From assembly GCF_901933205.1 (NCBI RefSeq), contig NC_044571.1, positions 10,765,420-10,829,419 of the forward strand: DNA of 64,000 bases, in the 5' to 3' direction. This DNA is from Camarhynchus parvulus (Eukaryota > Chordata > Aves > Passeriformes > Thraupidae). Position 1 is the first letter of the stretch, and each line of letters opens with the position of its first letter. The position numbers and the translations under genes are program-made. Of this stretch, positions 1 to 11,923 are shown piece after piece. The notes beneath the pieces are model-generated. The model did not search any database, had not been told where the DNA came from, and saw nothing but the letters and a program-made list of their open reading frames with translations.

Positions 1-1594
1 TATAAGGAATTTCTCTACAGATCTCTATGGAGAAATGGACTAGAGGGAAGATTTAGTGCTTTGCAAGAGGAAGATGGGCTTTATACATGAAGAAAAAAAA
101 TCCACACATTTTTAATTAAGAAAAGGATATTTTAATTGATAGCTGGAAATAACATGTGAATATTTATTATTTTCTCCTATTGTTACCCATGATTTTTTAA
201 CTGTCAGTCGGTGGTTACAGTATTTCTGTTTGAGAGTTGGTGCAGTTCTTAGTGAGTCTCTCAAATCCTAAATCACAGTTGCCCAGATTAGGGGATTGAC
301 TCAGAAATTGAACCCATTCTGGTGAATGTTACATGGCTTATTTTGTGTAGAAGCCAGGATATCAGAAGGAAGATATGGACTGAGGTTTTATATCAACATT
401 ATGTTACTTCACTGCAGAGACAAAGATCTAGACCTGAGGAGAAGAAAATGTTTCATGTCCCAGGCTAATATTGTAGGCTGAGAGCAGTGCCTGTTGCCTT
501 TTGCTGTGGGATAGTTGAACAGCAAAATAATTATCTTTGAAAATGGACATCTAAAAATATCATCTTTCATGAGTGTGGAGAAGTAAAGTTTTGCTTTTTT
601 GAAGATGCAAAGTTAGACTTACGATCTCTCAAGCTTTTGATAAAATTTGGCTCTCAGAATTTCAAATTTTTGACAAATGTCTGTTGAAGCCTTTCTACAG
701 CTGCCTGACAAGTGAGAATCAAATATATGATAATGAGTCTAGTTTAAGTGGTAGAATATATATTTTTTAGAAAAACTTATAAATTGATATTTTCTTTCTG
801 ACTCTGATTTACTTTTTAGTAAACTGATACAGTAAAGAAGGAATCGCTCAGCTGTTGTGATAAAGGTCACAACGTTTTCTTAGAATTTATAGTTAGTGTC
901 AATTATCCCTACAGCATTTAATGGCACGAAAAGACCTTGAAGTCTGTCATGTCAAAGATGAAAATCATTAACAAATCCAAGTAGATTGTAACAAATGATG
1001 ACTGTAGTGGGGCTATTACAGCCTGACTTTGTTTAAAAAAAGGCTAAAAATTTAAATTAATGCTGACTTAGTATAGTGCAAATATCACTATATGACATGA
1101 AAGAGCACAATCAAACCACTGTTCTCAAGGTGAAGGAAGAAAGAGGAAGTTTATTTTCTGACTCCAACATTTATAGTTTTCCAAAAGTGACAGTGGATTG
1201 GAGAGTGACGGTGACACCTCTCCAACGACACTGGTCAAACCAACAGTCCATCAACCTTTTCCTCCTCCATAAAAGACAAAATAATCAGTTATTTACAGAA
1301 AGTGTCTGAGAAAGTTCACCACAAGAATGTCAACATCAGAAGGCCTAGAAAATCTTAAAAAACCAGGGTGACATGCAAACTTATATATAATAAAACAAAA
1401 TTAGAATTTATTCCCTATTTCTTTTTCGTCAATGTAAAGGCATTGGGTTTCTATTAATAGACATATAAAAGTGGTTTAAAATGGCTAATTATATTTTGAA
1501 AATTCTATATGCATCCAAGATTTCAGTTATAGTGAAGATTTCTTAATTTTTAAATTTGATTAATTGTTTTTAGTGTCTCTTAACTTGCCTGAAA
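1..1594. other. AT-rich noncoding DNA, no gene seen
   Basis: No open frame here has a recognisable product; the longest (1076-1309, 77 codons) has no family resemblance and no splice context. I see no repeat family. The stretch reads as unique intronic or intergenic sequence with short A and T runs only. Confidence 0.6.
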
Positions 1595-2070
1595 CATAAA
1601 AAAAATCCCTGGATCTGGATGGGATCCTAAAAGTTAATCCAATTCCTTTACTCCTTGCCACAGCATCACTGAATCTGTCTTTTCTCACAGGCTTTTATCT
1701 TTCTCTTTGAGCAGATCACAGCCTTTCCAATCACCTCTACAACTTTGCTGCCTCAGAGGTTGAACTTTTTTCCTAATACATAACATGAAACTGTCTTGCC
1801 AAATTTAAAAGTCTGTTAATGATTTATGCAGATTATTCCCATCCTTTTCCCAATGATCCTTTATGTACTTAAACCTATTTCTTCCTCTTTTCTCTTGTGG
1901 AACATGGGTTATGTTTTCTAGGTCTCTGATCTTTTCTTCTTTTCTGCTTCCTCTTCACTAGGGTTACAGCACTTCATCTTTCTTGAGGCTCAGTGTTTGA
2001 AACTGGGTTCAGTATTTCAGCTGAATAAAGTGCAAAGATTCATCTATCTTTCAAACCCCTTTAAATTCTA
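1595..2070 (-). mobile_element. Ancient, highly diverged CR1-type LINE fragment
   Basis: Read on the minus strand, this follows the order of blocks in the 3' part of an old CR1-like LINE. The visible landmarks on the plus strand are TTTCCTAATACATAACATG near 1770-1790, GTTTTCTAGGTCTCTGATC near 1912-1931, and CAGTATTTCAGCTGAATAAAGTGCA near 2010-2034. These correspond to the conserved 'cctaatat', 'ttttctagacctctgatcatttt' and 'cagtactccagctgaggcc...agtgcagag' blocks of CR1 ORF2. Similarity is patchy, with many indels, which suggests an insertion much older than the other CR1 copies here. No open frame survives. The boundaries are approximate and the subfamily cannot be named by eye. Confidence 0.6.
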
Positions 2071-3598
2071 GCACAGCATTTGAGCTCCAGTCTACAGGTT
2101 AATCAAAATAAAAAGCTAAACTGAATCTTCATTTCATCTTTCTCCTGCTTATAATTTTCTCCTCTGCTTTTTCTTGTCTTTCTGTCTTTCAGTCAGAATG
2201 GTGAAGAGTATAAACTGAGAGTTTCACTGTTACTTGATGCAGAATTATTTTCAGGATTTGTAAAAATAATCATGTTGTTATATAGTATTATGCTGTTGAA
2301 CAGCAATTTTACTAAGTACTCCCAAGAAACAATGAAGAGAAAAAGTTTTAGTCAAGGCAGTGTTGTTTTCTTTTCCTTCTTTAGCTATTTTTAACCAATA
2401 ATATAGCCTAAGAACCTTCTAAAACCATTGCTGGCCAAGTATTACTTTTTTCATCCATTTCTTCCTGCAATTTGACTTAAAATATCCACTTTATGTAAAA
2501 TTCCTGTAGTAAGACAACCTCCATCCCCTCATTCAAACATGCACTTTTGTTATCCTCCTGTTCAATTTTCATTCTAACATTTTCAAGATTTTTATCTTCC
2601 TTTCAGTGTATTCTTTGCTTAATTAATTCTGTTGGCAGCCTACTGAAATGTTGACAGTGGTCAGAAATCAATATTGGGAACATTATAAAGTGCTAACAGT
2701 GTGGCTGTATTTTTATTTTGCTACTGTCACAGACATTTCTTTTATGAAAAATCCTCTCAGGATTTTTCCTGCTGAAGCTGAGTTTCAGCAACAAGATGTA
2801 AACAATAGGTTGTCTGCTGCTGTGGAATGCAACAAGTAGATCTGTGATTAGTTCTAGTGTAGATGTTTTAGTTCAGTGACCGTCGCAGCATAGCTAGCTC
2901 TCAGTTTGTCAAGGCCAGCTTGTGTGTTATCATTCTTTGCTTTTCTTAGCTTAGCTTAGCAGCTTCTGGAAACTGTCCTTTCTTTTTCTTTTTAGTATAG
3001 TTTAAATAGATGTATATATCATAACATAATAAATCAAGCCTTCTGATCATGGAGCCCATCTCATCTCTTCCTTCATCCCAAAAACCCTTGTGACCACCGT
3101 CACATGCTACCATGTGTTACTGCATTGAAAGGTTTGTTGAATAGTCTCACAAATTCATTGTCCCTGTGCGTTGTTCTATTCTTGCCAAGGATTGCCCCAT
3201 CGATATTACATATATATAAGTTAAATACTAAGAAATAAATACTTGCTTGTGTCATGATTTCAGGAGATTGCATGCGCAAACTGGAGGCAAGGGAGGTGTG
3301 AACACTGTGGGTCTCTTGTCTTGGTTTGGGTTGTGACACCTTTATATATGATGAGGTGCTGGAGTCTCCAGGAAAAATGTACATGCAGTCCCTGTCCTTA
3401 ATGTGTCCTTCCTCATATTTCTGTCCACACACATTTTCTACATCACTGCTTTCAGTGGGCTCTAAACACATACTTGTATTAGTGCCTCTTAAAATATTTC
3501 CACCTTGGAAATATTACCATAACTTTCTTGGGTACAAATATTGGGTAGTTTGTGGTTTTGGGGTTTTAAGCCTGTATATTACTTTTCTTAAAAATAAA

Positions 3599-3600
<2 letters not shown>
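2071..3600. other. AT-rich noncoding DNA, no gene seen
   Basis: There are short frames on both strands (for example 3100-3471 minus, 123 codons, overlapping 3326-3604 plus) but none resembles a known protein. Overlapping open frames on opposite strands point to local stop-codon scarcity rather than coding. No mobile element is recognised. Confidence 0.5.

Positions 3601-3663
<63 letters not shown>
3601..3663. repeat. (AAT)n microsatellite, 21 uninterrupted units
   Basis: Twenty-one perfect ATA triplets run without interruption. They are preceded by an A-rich stretch (AAAATAAAAT) and followed by a degenerate AAATAATT tail. A perfect array of this length is likely to be polymorphic in copy number. 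Confidence 0.98.
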
Positions 3664-3668
<5 letters not shown>

Positions 3669-6600
3669 TTCTAAAAATCTGTCATTTCTAAGGGAAACAA
3701 GTAGCTTTAAAGTGACCAGTCCTGAGTATTTTTACATGGATAGATGTTTGTCTAAATTAAAAAAAAAGATACCTAGAATATTTAATATTCTGCTTGCCCT
3801 TTTTGCTAAGACCACCAGGAATGTCTTGCTGCTTACAGGAAGGAAAAAAACAAACCCAACTGTATACACAAACACAAAATCCAGTTGGTGATAAATAATA
3901 TATTATTAAAAATGTAAGTACAAACCAATTTTCCATGACATGTTTAAGCTATGTTTAAATCTTTGAGCAGAGCAGGAAACCAGTGGCTTTTCATAAAACT
4001 GATTGCATCTGCTTATTCATTTTGAATAAACTATTGCTTTACTTCAAAATACACAAGCAGTAGCAATATAAGTTGCATTCAACTTTATCTCAATGAATAT
4101 TTTATCAGCACTATTATTAACTTTTCTCCCCTCAGAACAGGAAAGTGTTTTGTTGAATTCTTTTTCAGGATACTCAGGGCTGAGAGTGGTTTGTTTTCTA
4201 TATGCAGCTATGCTTTGTTCTGCTTATTTTCTCTTCAGTTTTGTCACTATGACAGAAATTGCAGTATACTGTGAGTTCTATTTTTGTGACTCTAGTGATG
4301 TAGATTGGGCAGTTCCTTCAAGACTGGCATTCTAACTCCTTCTTTCTGCTTCTAGCAACTTAGTGTCAAATATATTTCATCAATGTGCTCTTATAACACG
4401 GGTAATCACTAAGTATCTAATCAGTACAATTTCAATTTTGATCTTGAAATAAATCAGGAATAGTCCTGCTACATTTTTCAGTTTTTGTCATTCCTAGTGC
4501 ACTAATCAAAGTTTTCCCAATGTGCACACTGTTGGTTTCTGGTGGCATAGCATAATAATGTCTCTTGAACTCTAGGTAAGTGAAATCTACCGTCTTTCTT
4601 TTCTCCAAAAGAGCATTATCTGATTGCACAAAGAGATACTATGTCAGTATAATTGCTATAAACTGCCTTTATTAGCCCCATGCTGATTCTTGCATTATTT
4701 TCTACTTACTCCTATCCTTAGTATTCAGATTTTTCTGAAATCATGTATTTTATTAGCATCAGAGGATAATTTCTTTTAGGAAAATGTGTACTATGTGAAA
4801 TGTAAATAGACAAAATATACACAATGGTCTATCCTGTATAACACTGGCATTTTGTATGGCTGTTATTAAAGAAAGCTCAACAATATATCCTTTCAGGGAA
4901 TAGTCAGGTATTACCCTTGTTACATTTAGCACAAGACTAAAAAAAGGCAAAGAAGGTCACAGCACTGGTCAAAACCTAATCTTTATCCATTGTTTGCAAA
5001 CTGCAAATTGTATTTTTTGCCTACAGTACAAAAAAAAAAACAACAAAGAATTCTAATGAGAATCATGAATTATTTACTAACAGGGGCTTTGTAAATCCCC
5101 AAGCTACAAAACCTGAATAAATAAGTGGTATTGAAAATAAGTTCACTGTTACATCATTATTGCCTTCTGTTACTCCTATATTTTACAAGAATGCAGTTTT
5201 TTCTCAAAGGTAAATTGCTGTGTAGATGTGAATGTAAAATGTATGCACAGTATGCACATGCAAATATATTCAGAACTAAGAAGAGCTACAAAATAGAAAC
5301 TAGTCAGTACAATAAAAGATGGCATTTAAAACACATTTGGTTTTGTTGTTTGGTGGTTTTTATTCCAACTGAATAAGTAGAATTTAACTATCAGGCATTT
5401 CTTTTCAATAAGGCTGTTACATTTTAATGCATTCTTGTTTAAGAAGTTATCATTTACGTCTGCAGGGGAAGGGGAAAAATAAAGACTTCTTACATTCTGG
5501 GTGACTCAGAATTAGTGCAATTTCTCTCTATTCCGTCAACTCTGGAGAGAAAGAAAATCTGTAGTCTGAGAAGAGCCAAAAGGAGGAACAGGCAATACTT
5601 AAGGAAATGCAAAGTGTTACAAGGAGTCGACCTTTGATATCAACATTTTGCCTGAAATGGTGTCAAGTAGAATCACTGTTGACTTTCTGACTGACTTGTC
5701 AAAGTTTGTCCTTATAGATTTATCAGTTATCCTCTCAAGATCTAGGCATAAGTCATCAGTCAGGAGTTATATCATTAGCTATTCTGTTAAAATAATTCTT
5801 TCCTTGCAGTAGCTTCTGACCTTGTAGTCAACTCTAACTAGAAATTCAGAATGGCACCTCAAAGTGCCAGGTTTTTGAGTACTTGTGTCGCTTCCATGAT
5901 GATGTTTGTCTCAAGGCCACACAAATTGAAAATTGTTCAGAGCATAACTGCTTAATTTCTTCAGTTTCAGACAAAACTTACTAAGATACAGACTTCAAAT
6001 TTAGCATTTCAGTATATCAGTCTATCATGAAAAATGTGCCATCTGACAACACATAGTTCATTGGTGCCACAGAAATTTCCAAGTAAAATATGTAAAAAAT
6101 AACTGCAAGTTATATGATAACTACAAATTATTTTAGTTAATAAACTGGTAAGATCTCCGTAGTACTGTCTGAAAAAGAGCAGAGCTGTAGGCCATAAAAT
6201 ATATTGAAAGAGTGATTAACTTTAGGTTTTTTCCCTAGCAATAAAGATGTAAATTCATGCTATTGCATGATGTAGTACATGTGTATTGAAGGTGATTTTA
6301 ACACACATGTTAAGGTAGTTTATCTTTTTATTCAGGGTTAATATAACATATCTGGAGGCCTAGATTTGATAAAAGGTGTCCTCCTTGGAATTTCTAATAT
6401 ACATTAAATGTGCAGTACAGTACATGGAGTATAAAATATCTTTTTCTCTGTACACTTCTAAATTACTGTAAGGAATGCCTACTTTTTTTTTTTTACAGTA
6501 TTATCTTTCTTTACAATCTTAATCTAATTCTTACATACATGAGAATGGGCATAGTTCTGGTATAATACATCCTTGACTACGGATTTAATTTATAGAGCAC

Positions 6601-7325
6601 AATACTATACAGGAGTGTACAGTGTGAGGAATGAATCTTGAAAAAAATTTTCATTGTTGCTTAGTTCCTATTTTGTTTCCAATTATCAGTGATTTTACAT
6701 TAGGAAAAGTATTTGATTCTCAGATTTTTGCAATAGACTTATTATTCTTAAAGTCCAATGTACATTTTTTTGAAATTTTTTTTGGAACATGGCTCAGCTA
6801 TAAGAAAATAGGATTTCTTGAACTTTTGTTGTTAAGTGCTTCATTTGTAACAAAGTCAATGTTTTATATAGTCCTGTGTTTTTCATTAAAGATTACTGTT
6901 ATTAATTTACAGGATTTTAAAGAGCAACCTTTAGTGTAGGTTTCAGGGCATTTAACAAAATAACTGTCCAAATTCATTAAGAAAATTATTTTTTCTCTGC
7001 TGTGAGGACTAATTTCCTCCATCATGTTGTGGAGAAGATACAGTGCCCAGTGAGCATGAGGTATCATTCCAGTCCAACTAACAGAGGAACACAAGTGTGG
7101 TACTGATAACAATATTTATGTGAATCTGAAAGAATTTTTTTACATGCCTTCATCAGATATGCTTCCGTGTCATTTATGCTAATTCAAGGGCCCTTTATCT
7201 CTTGCTTACTCTGTCTAAGAATGTCACTGGGTCTTGTAGCATGAAGCAATGCCAAGGGGCAGAGGATTCAGCCTCAGCAGAAGTCTGACCCAACAATTAG
7301 TCTGGCCTCCCAATTATTCCTTTCT
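3664..7325. other. AT-rich noncoding DNA, no gene seen
   Basis: Unique-looking AT-rich sequence. Open frames (4093-4335, 5125-5376, 6631-6939 and others) have low-complexity, Phe/Leu/Ile-rich translations with no family resemblance. A T12 run lies at 6483-6494. The part from about 7240 to 7325 may be a degraded extension of the CR1 that follows, but I cannot support it clearly. Confidence 0.5.
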
Positions 7326-7476
7326 GTCCTGGAAGTGGTTGAATCAATACCTCTGGAGGTATTTAAGACATGTATGCAGGGTGCTTGGGGGGCTTGGCAG
7401 TGTTGGGTTAATGGCTGGACACAATGATCTAAAAGAGGTCTTTTCAAATTTAAATGATTCTGTGATTTTATGATTA
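7326..7476 (+). mobile_element. CR1 LINE 3' end fragment
   Basis: The block from CCTGGAAGTGGTTGAATCAA through a 'ggaggtatttaagacatgt' segment, then GGCAGTGTTGGGTTAATGG and a final TGATTCTGTGATTTTATGATT matches the 3' untranslated end of an avian CR1 in sense orientation. CR1 copies end in short ATTCTRTG-type repeats rather than poly(A), and this copy ends at 7475 with three such degenerate units. It is 5'-truncated, as almost all CR1 copies are, and keeps no coding capacity. Confidence 0.88.
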
Positions 7477-10400
7477 ATGAGGAAGCATGTTTTCAAATTA
7501 AAGATTCCAGCATTTTTTCTCTCCCTATAGTCTTGGAGATTTTTATAATATTTTTTAATATCTGTAGGAGAAGGATGTTGTTCTTCCAATCAAAACCTTC
7601 ACTATTTGGAACATTTGAGTTACATCAAAACAACAATTATTTAACTGTAATATCACTTAATTTCATTATGTCAATTTTTAGTGGCTATAAGAGTTAATTA
7701 TACTGGGTGAGATGTAACTTCATATGCTCTAACTGAGTTATTTTTAGGGGCAAAATCATACTTATTGAATCTCAAGGGATTACAGGGAAAGGTGAAATGT
7801 TCATACTTTCCTCTTAGAATTCTAAGTTACAAGTTGTCATTTTCATTTATGTGATATCTTGCTGTCACTAAGTCCCTTGGGTTTTCCTCAGATATATTTA
7901 GGTCAGTGTGCCAATCTAGGGAAAATAAGGCTTCTCATATTATTTCAGGTTCAGAACATAATGGAAGAAACTCACTTTCTGATGGATGTATTGAAATTTG
8001 CATTTAGTTTGATAAAAGAGATTAAGCCATTTACTTGAACTTTTTGGCAATCCTCTTTTCCCATATTTTTTTCTTTTCCCCCAGATAGTTATATGTTGCT
8101 GCAGCACTGACTGTTTATAATTTACTTCTGGAGTTATTAATTTGGAAAGGTGACTTTAGAAAGGAAGGTTTCCCTATAAATATTGAAATTATTGTGTTTA
8201 AGGATTATTTTTTTACCTGGCTTTCATTTGTGGCTAGTAAAGACATACTAAAGAATAAAACAGTGAAACAGAGTAATTATGTTCTATTGAAGTCTTTGCA
8301 TTTTATTCCATTGATATGGACTCTTGACTCCTTTCAAGTTGAAGAATATTTTTCTAACACAGACATTCTGAAAATGACAGTTTTGAAGTCCATCTTCCCA
8401 AAGGACCTACAATTCAATTGAAACCTCATTTAAAATATCAAATTACATGAGCAGTCATAAACTGGAATTAATTACATTCAAATTAACTGACTTAAACCCC
8501 CAAAAATATTCAGTGCATGTTTTTTATGACAGAAAATGCAGAACCTAGGTCAAATACCTAAAATTCTAAAGCAATAACTGAAATAACAGCATAAAAGCTA
8601 AGTAGCAGTTCAAAGACAATGTTTCACTTGAAAAAGAATGCAACACTGTGTGATGGAACTAAATAATATCATAATAGTAATAAATTCTACTTTTATTTTT
8701 CTGTTGAGTGGTTATAACAGTAAGTTTTTGTAACAAAAACCTTTTCAGGGAGAAAAAAAATGAAGGTGTAATCATAGAAATTTAAACTTCTTTCATTTCA
8801 GTTATTTTCCTAAAACAGTAAGGTAATATTTTGTGTGAGATTTAGAAACCCAATACATGATAAAGAAAAGTAGCATATTTTGGTAGTGAGGGCTGTGCTT
8901 TAGAGGACAGTTTCAAAAACCTGCCCCAGACAAGCTCAGAAGTGTTCAGCTGTCTCCTCAGCTTGAATATAAAATCTCATATACCTATGCAGTGCTGCTT
9001 TACTGCATTACTAAAGGATCTAGTAATTTATATTTTGTTTATGGTAATTAGATTTTCATTACACTGAGCTTTTTCTAATACAAATTCAGACTGTGGTATT
9101 TTAGTGAATGTCTGATGGTTAATTTGAGTAGAGAATCTTAGAGAAGCTTCAGTGTTGACGTTGTTGCTGCCCAAATCCTTCAAGGGACAAATAATTAATT
9201 ATTTGCTGGTCTGAACAAAATGCCCTATTCATATAAATCACTTAGTGTCTTAACTGTAGTTGAGATGCCAAGCATCTCCCCTAAAGCCTGTGGCACAGAG
9301 AAGTAAGGGATAACATCTTATTACTGAAAAGCTCCAAGTAAGAATATATTGTCTGAATACACTGCACTGTGTATTAACCTTGTGTGCTGTGCAGAGTAAC
9401 TTTCATAATCCCTTTCTCTGCTCACTGGTAACCTAGAGGAGATTAACTTTTAACCCTGTTAAGAAAAGAAGAAAACTGAAGCTGAAAACTGAAAATTCTA
9501 GCTGTTTCTTTGCTAGAATTACTGTCAAGGGGACCACACTGAACTTAAAAAATTCTTAACTGTACAGCTTTAAAGAAGGATTTTCCATTATGATACTTTA
9601 TGTTTGTTTCTTTCTTATTTTCAAACTGTTAATTTTTATTGGCCCTTTGACAGAGGACCACAATGATGGCCCTCCAAGGATTTTTCATTCAGAGAAATAC
9701 CTTGGCAGAATTTCCTACTCTTTCATTTTCACAATTTGGATGTTTCACCAAGGGTGTGCAGGACTTGATGTCTGTGGTACTTTTATAAAACCTGCACAAA
9801 TGGCCTGGAAAAGTAAGGCAGCCATGTCATGAAATCAAGGAAAGAGAACAAATCTGGAATCTGTTCTGTGTATTCTTCCAGGGTATCTGTAACCAGCATA
9901 CACACTGTGGTGCAACACTTCATCTTTCAGGAAAGAAAGTTTGTATGTTTGTCTCACTTGAGCATATGGAAACACATTAGTGGTATTACACACCTGGGTG
10001 AAATGGAGGGCAAATCTTTTGGTGTACTACTAGTGAGGACACCCTAAAATTCCCATGTATAGGGCTATTTAGAATGCTTCTAGAATGCCTATTTTTGCAT
10101 TTAGTTATAAAAAAATTACTCTCCATGAATTTTTTTCAGTTGACTCTCAAAAGACTGTCTGGCTCTCAAGGCTTCATTTATTCAACTTTTCAGACAGATC
10201 TCATCAAAGGGTAACATAATTTCTCCAAAATCTGGCACTTTTTGCCATTTCATACACTTTTGAGTGTCTGAGGCAGCCATACAGGTCTGGTAGATGTATA
10301 GAGATTACAAGTGAGAGACTTTTACAAGCAGCAGCTGGAGGCTAGCTGGGATTCTTTGGAGACAGTGTCTGAAAACAGGAACTGTGTAGCTGGGTTCAGG

Positions 10401-11590
10401 CACATGATTCTCGTGCTTTGTGACTGAAATTAAAAACAGGGGGAAAAACTGTTCTCCAAAAAAAATATACAAAGAACAACCAAATAAACAAAGCCTAAAC
10501 AATTTATAACAGTAGTCCAAAATGTTAGACTACTGTTAATTTAAGTATGTATTTAAACTCCCTTTAAGATCTTTAGGTAATGTAAAGGTGTCTGCTTTCC
10601 TTATTATTATTATTATTATATTTCTGAAAAATGAAGAATTAGACAAATGGTATTAGATATCTGTGTAGAATTTAGCAAAGAAATTGCTTGCACATCCTGG
10701 GAAAACAGAGGTACAGCACGTATTTAAAATGTGTATTGTGAGATACTTCATATACATTTCATACTTTTATACCGCATCTTTTGTAGTTGCTGAAAATGTC
10801 AAACTGATTTGAGTGATATGTAGAGAAGGGGAAACAAATGGAGCTGAAGAACTGCAGGTTTGGGAAAAGAAGTTAGAGAGTAACAGAAAAGGTTTTAGCC
10901 AGCGCTAAGTGCCATAAATGACCTCTCAGGTAGCCTCTGTTAACATGGGGCTAAAGAATGCTCTTTATGGGCCACTGGTACTCAGCTACTGAAGCCATGG
11001 AAATGCCACAGTGAGGGCTGTATCTTTTGCAGGCCTGTGATGATCCTCATTTGACTCCAGATGCCAGAGTTGTAGGCATTTTGCATATTTATTGCCTGGC
11101 TAAAGTTCTAAACCAATTCTGTTAATATAATATCCTCAGCAAAGTGTCTACTCAACATGCCCTGACTAGTTGGGTAATGCAGATTTCATTATAGTACTGT
11201 ATATTTTCATCCTGTAGCATGCATATGATGTGAAACAGAGTGGAGATTGTAAATACTGTGTGCTGAATAATATAGTAAGAGACTCCATTAGAAAAAAATC
11301 ATAGGTTACTTCAAAGATCATGGGAAGAGACATACTCCTAATGTAGTATACAAGATATTTTCCATTTGGGAAAATGGGGAGATTCTATGCTGTCATATTT
11401 TTAGCTGCAGGTGGAATCCACAATCTGCAAAATGTTATCCAAGTGTTCAGGAACCACAAAATGCTTCCTGCCTGCTGGCAGTCTAGGGGAAATGTCAAAC
11501 ACAAACACTGTTTTAAGAAAATATGGACAGGGAAGGCTTTTGGAAGCCTTTAAATGATAACAGAAAGAGACCTTTGTGGATAAATTTGTG
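7477..11590. other. AT-rich noncoding DNA, no gene seen
   Basis: No repeat or gene is recognised. The adjacent frames 9590-9832 and 9829-10047 (80 and 72 codons) have no family resemblance. A short imperfect TTA-rich run is present near 10603-10620. Confidence 0.5.
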
Positions 11591-11923
11591 AATCATAGAA
11601 CCATTTAGGCTGGAAGAGACCTTTACAAACATGGAGTACAATTGTTAACAAACCACTGCCAAGTGCATCACTAAACCATGTCCCTAAGGGCCACATGTCC
11701 ATGTCTTTCAGATAGCTCCAGGGATGGTGACTCAGTCCCTGGGCAGCCTGTTCCAGGGCTTGACAACCTCCCTGGTGAAAAATTTTTTCCTAATATCGAG
11801 TCTGAAACTCCCCTGGCACAACTTGAGGCAGTTTCTCCTCTCCTATCACTTCTTACTTGAGAGAAGACACCAACTCCCATATCACTGCAACCTCCCTCTG
11901 ACTAGTTATAGAGAGCAAAACAA
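11591..11923 (-). mobile_element. CR1 LINE 3' fragment (inverted)
   Basis: On the plus strand it begins with the inverted CR1 terminus AATCATAGAACCATTTAGGC. It continues through CTCCAGGGATGGTGACTCAG, CTGGGCAGCCTGTTCCAGG, TTTTTTCCTAATATCGAGTC, CCCTGGCACAACTTGAGGC and ends near AGTTATAGAGAGCAA. This block order is the reverse complement of the CR1 ORF2 C-terminus and 3' UTR, of the subtype with the 'gcaacttgaggc' block. It is the same subtype as the copy at 51.4 kb. Short open frames across it (for example 11724-12023) are antisense or frameshifted CR1 sequence, not genes. Confidence 0.9.
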
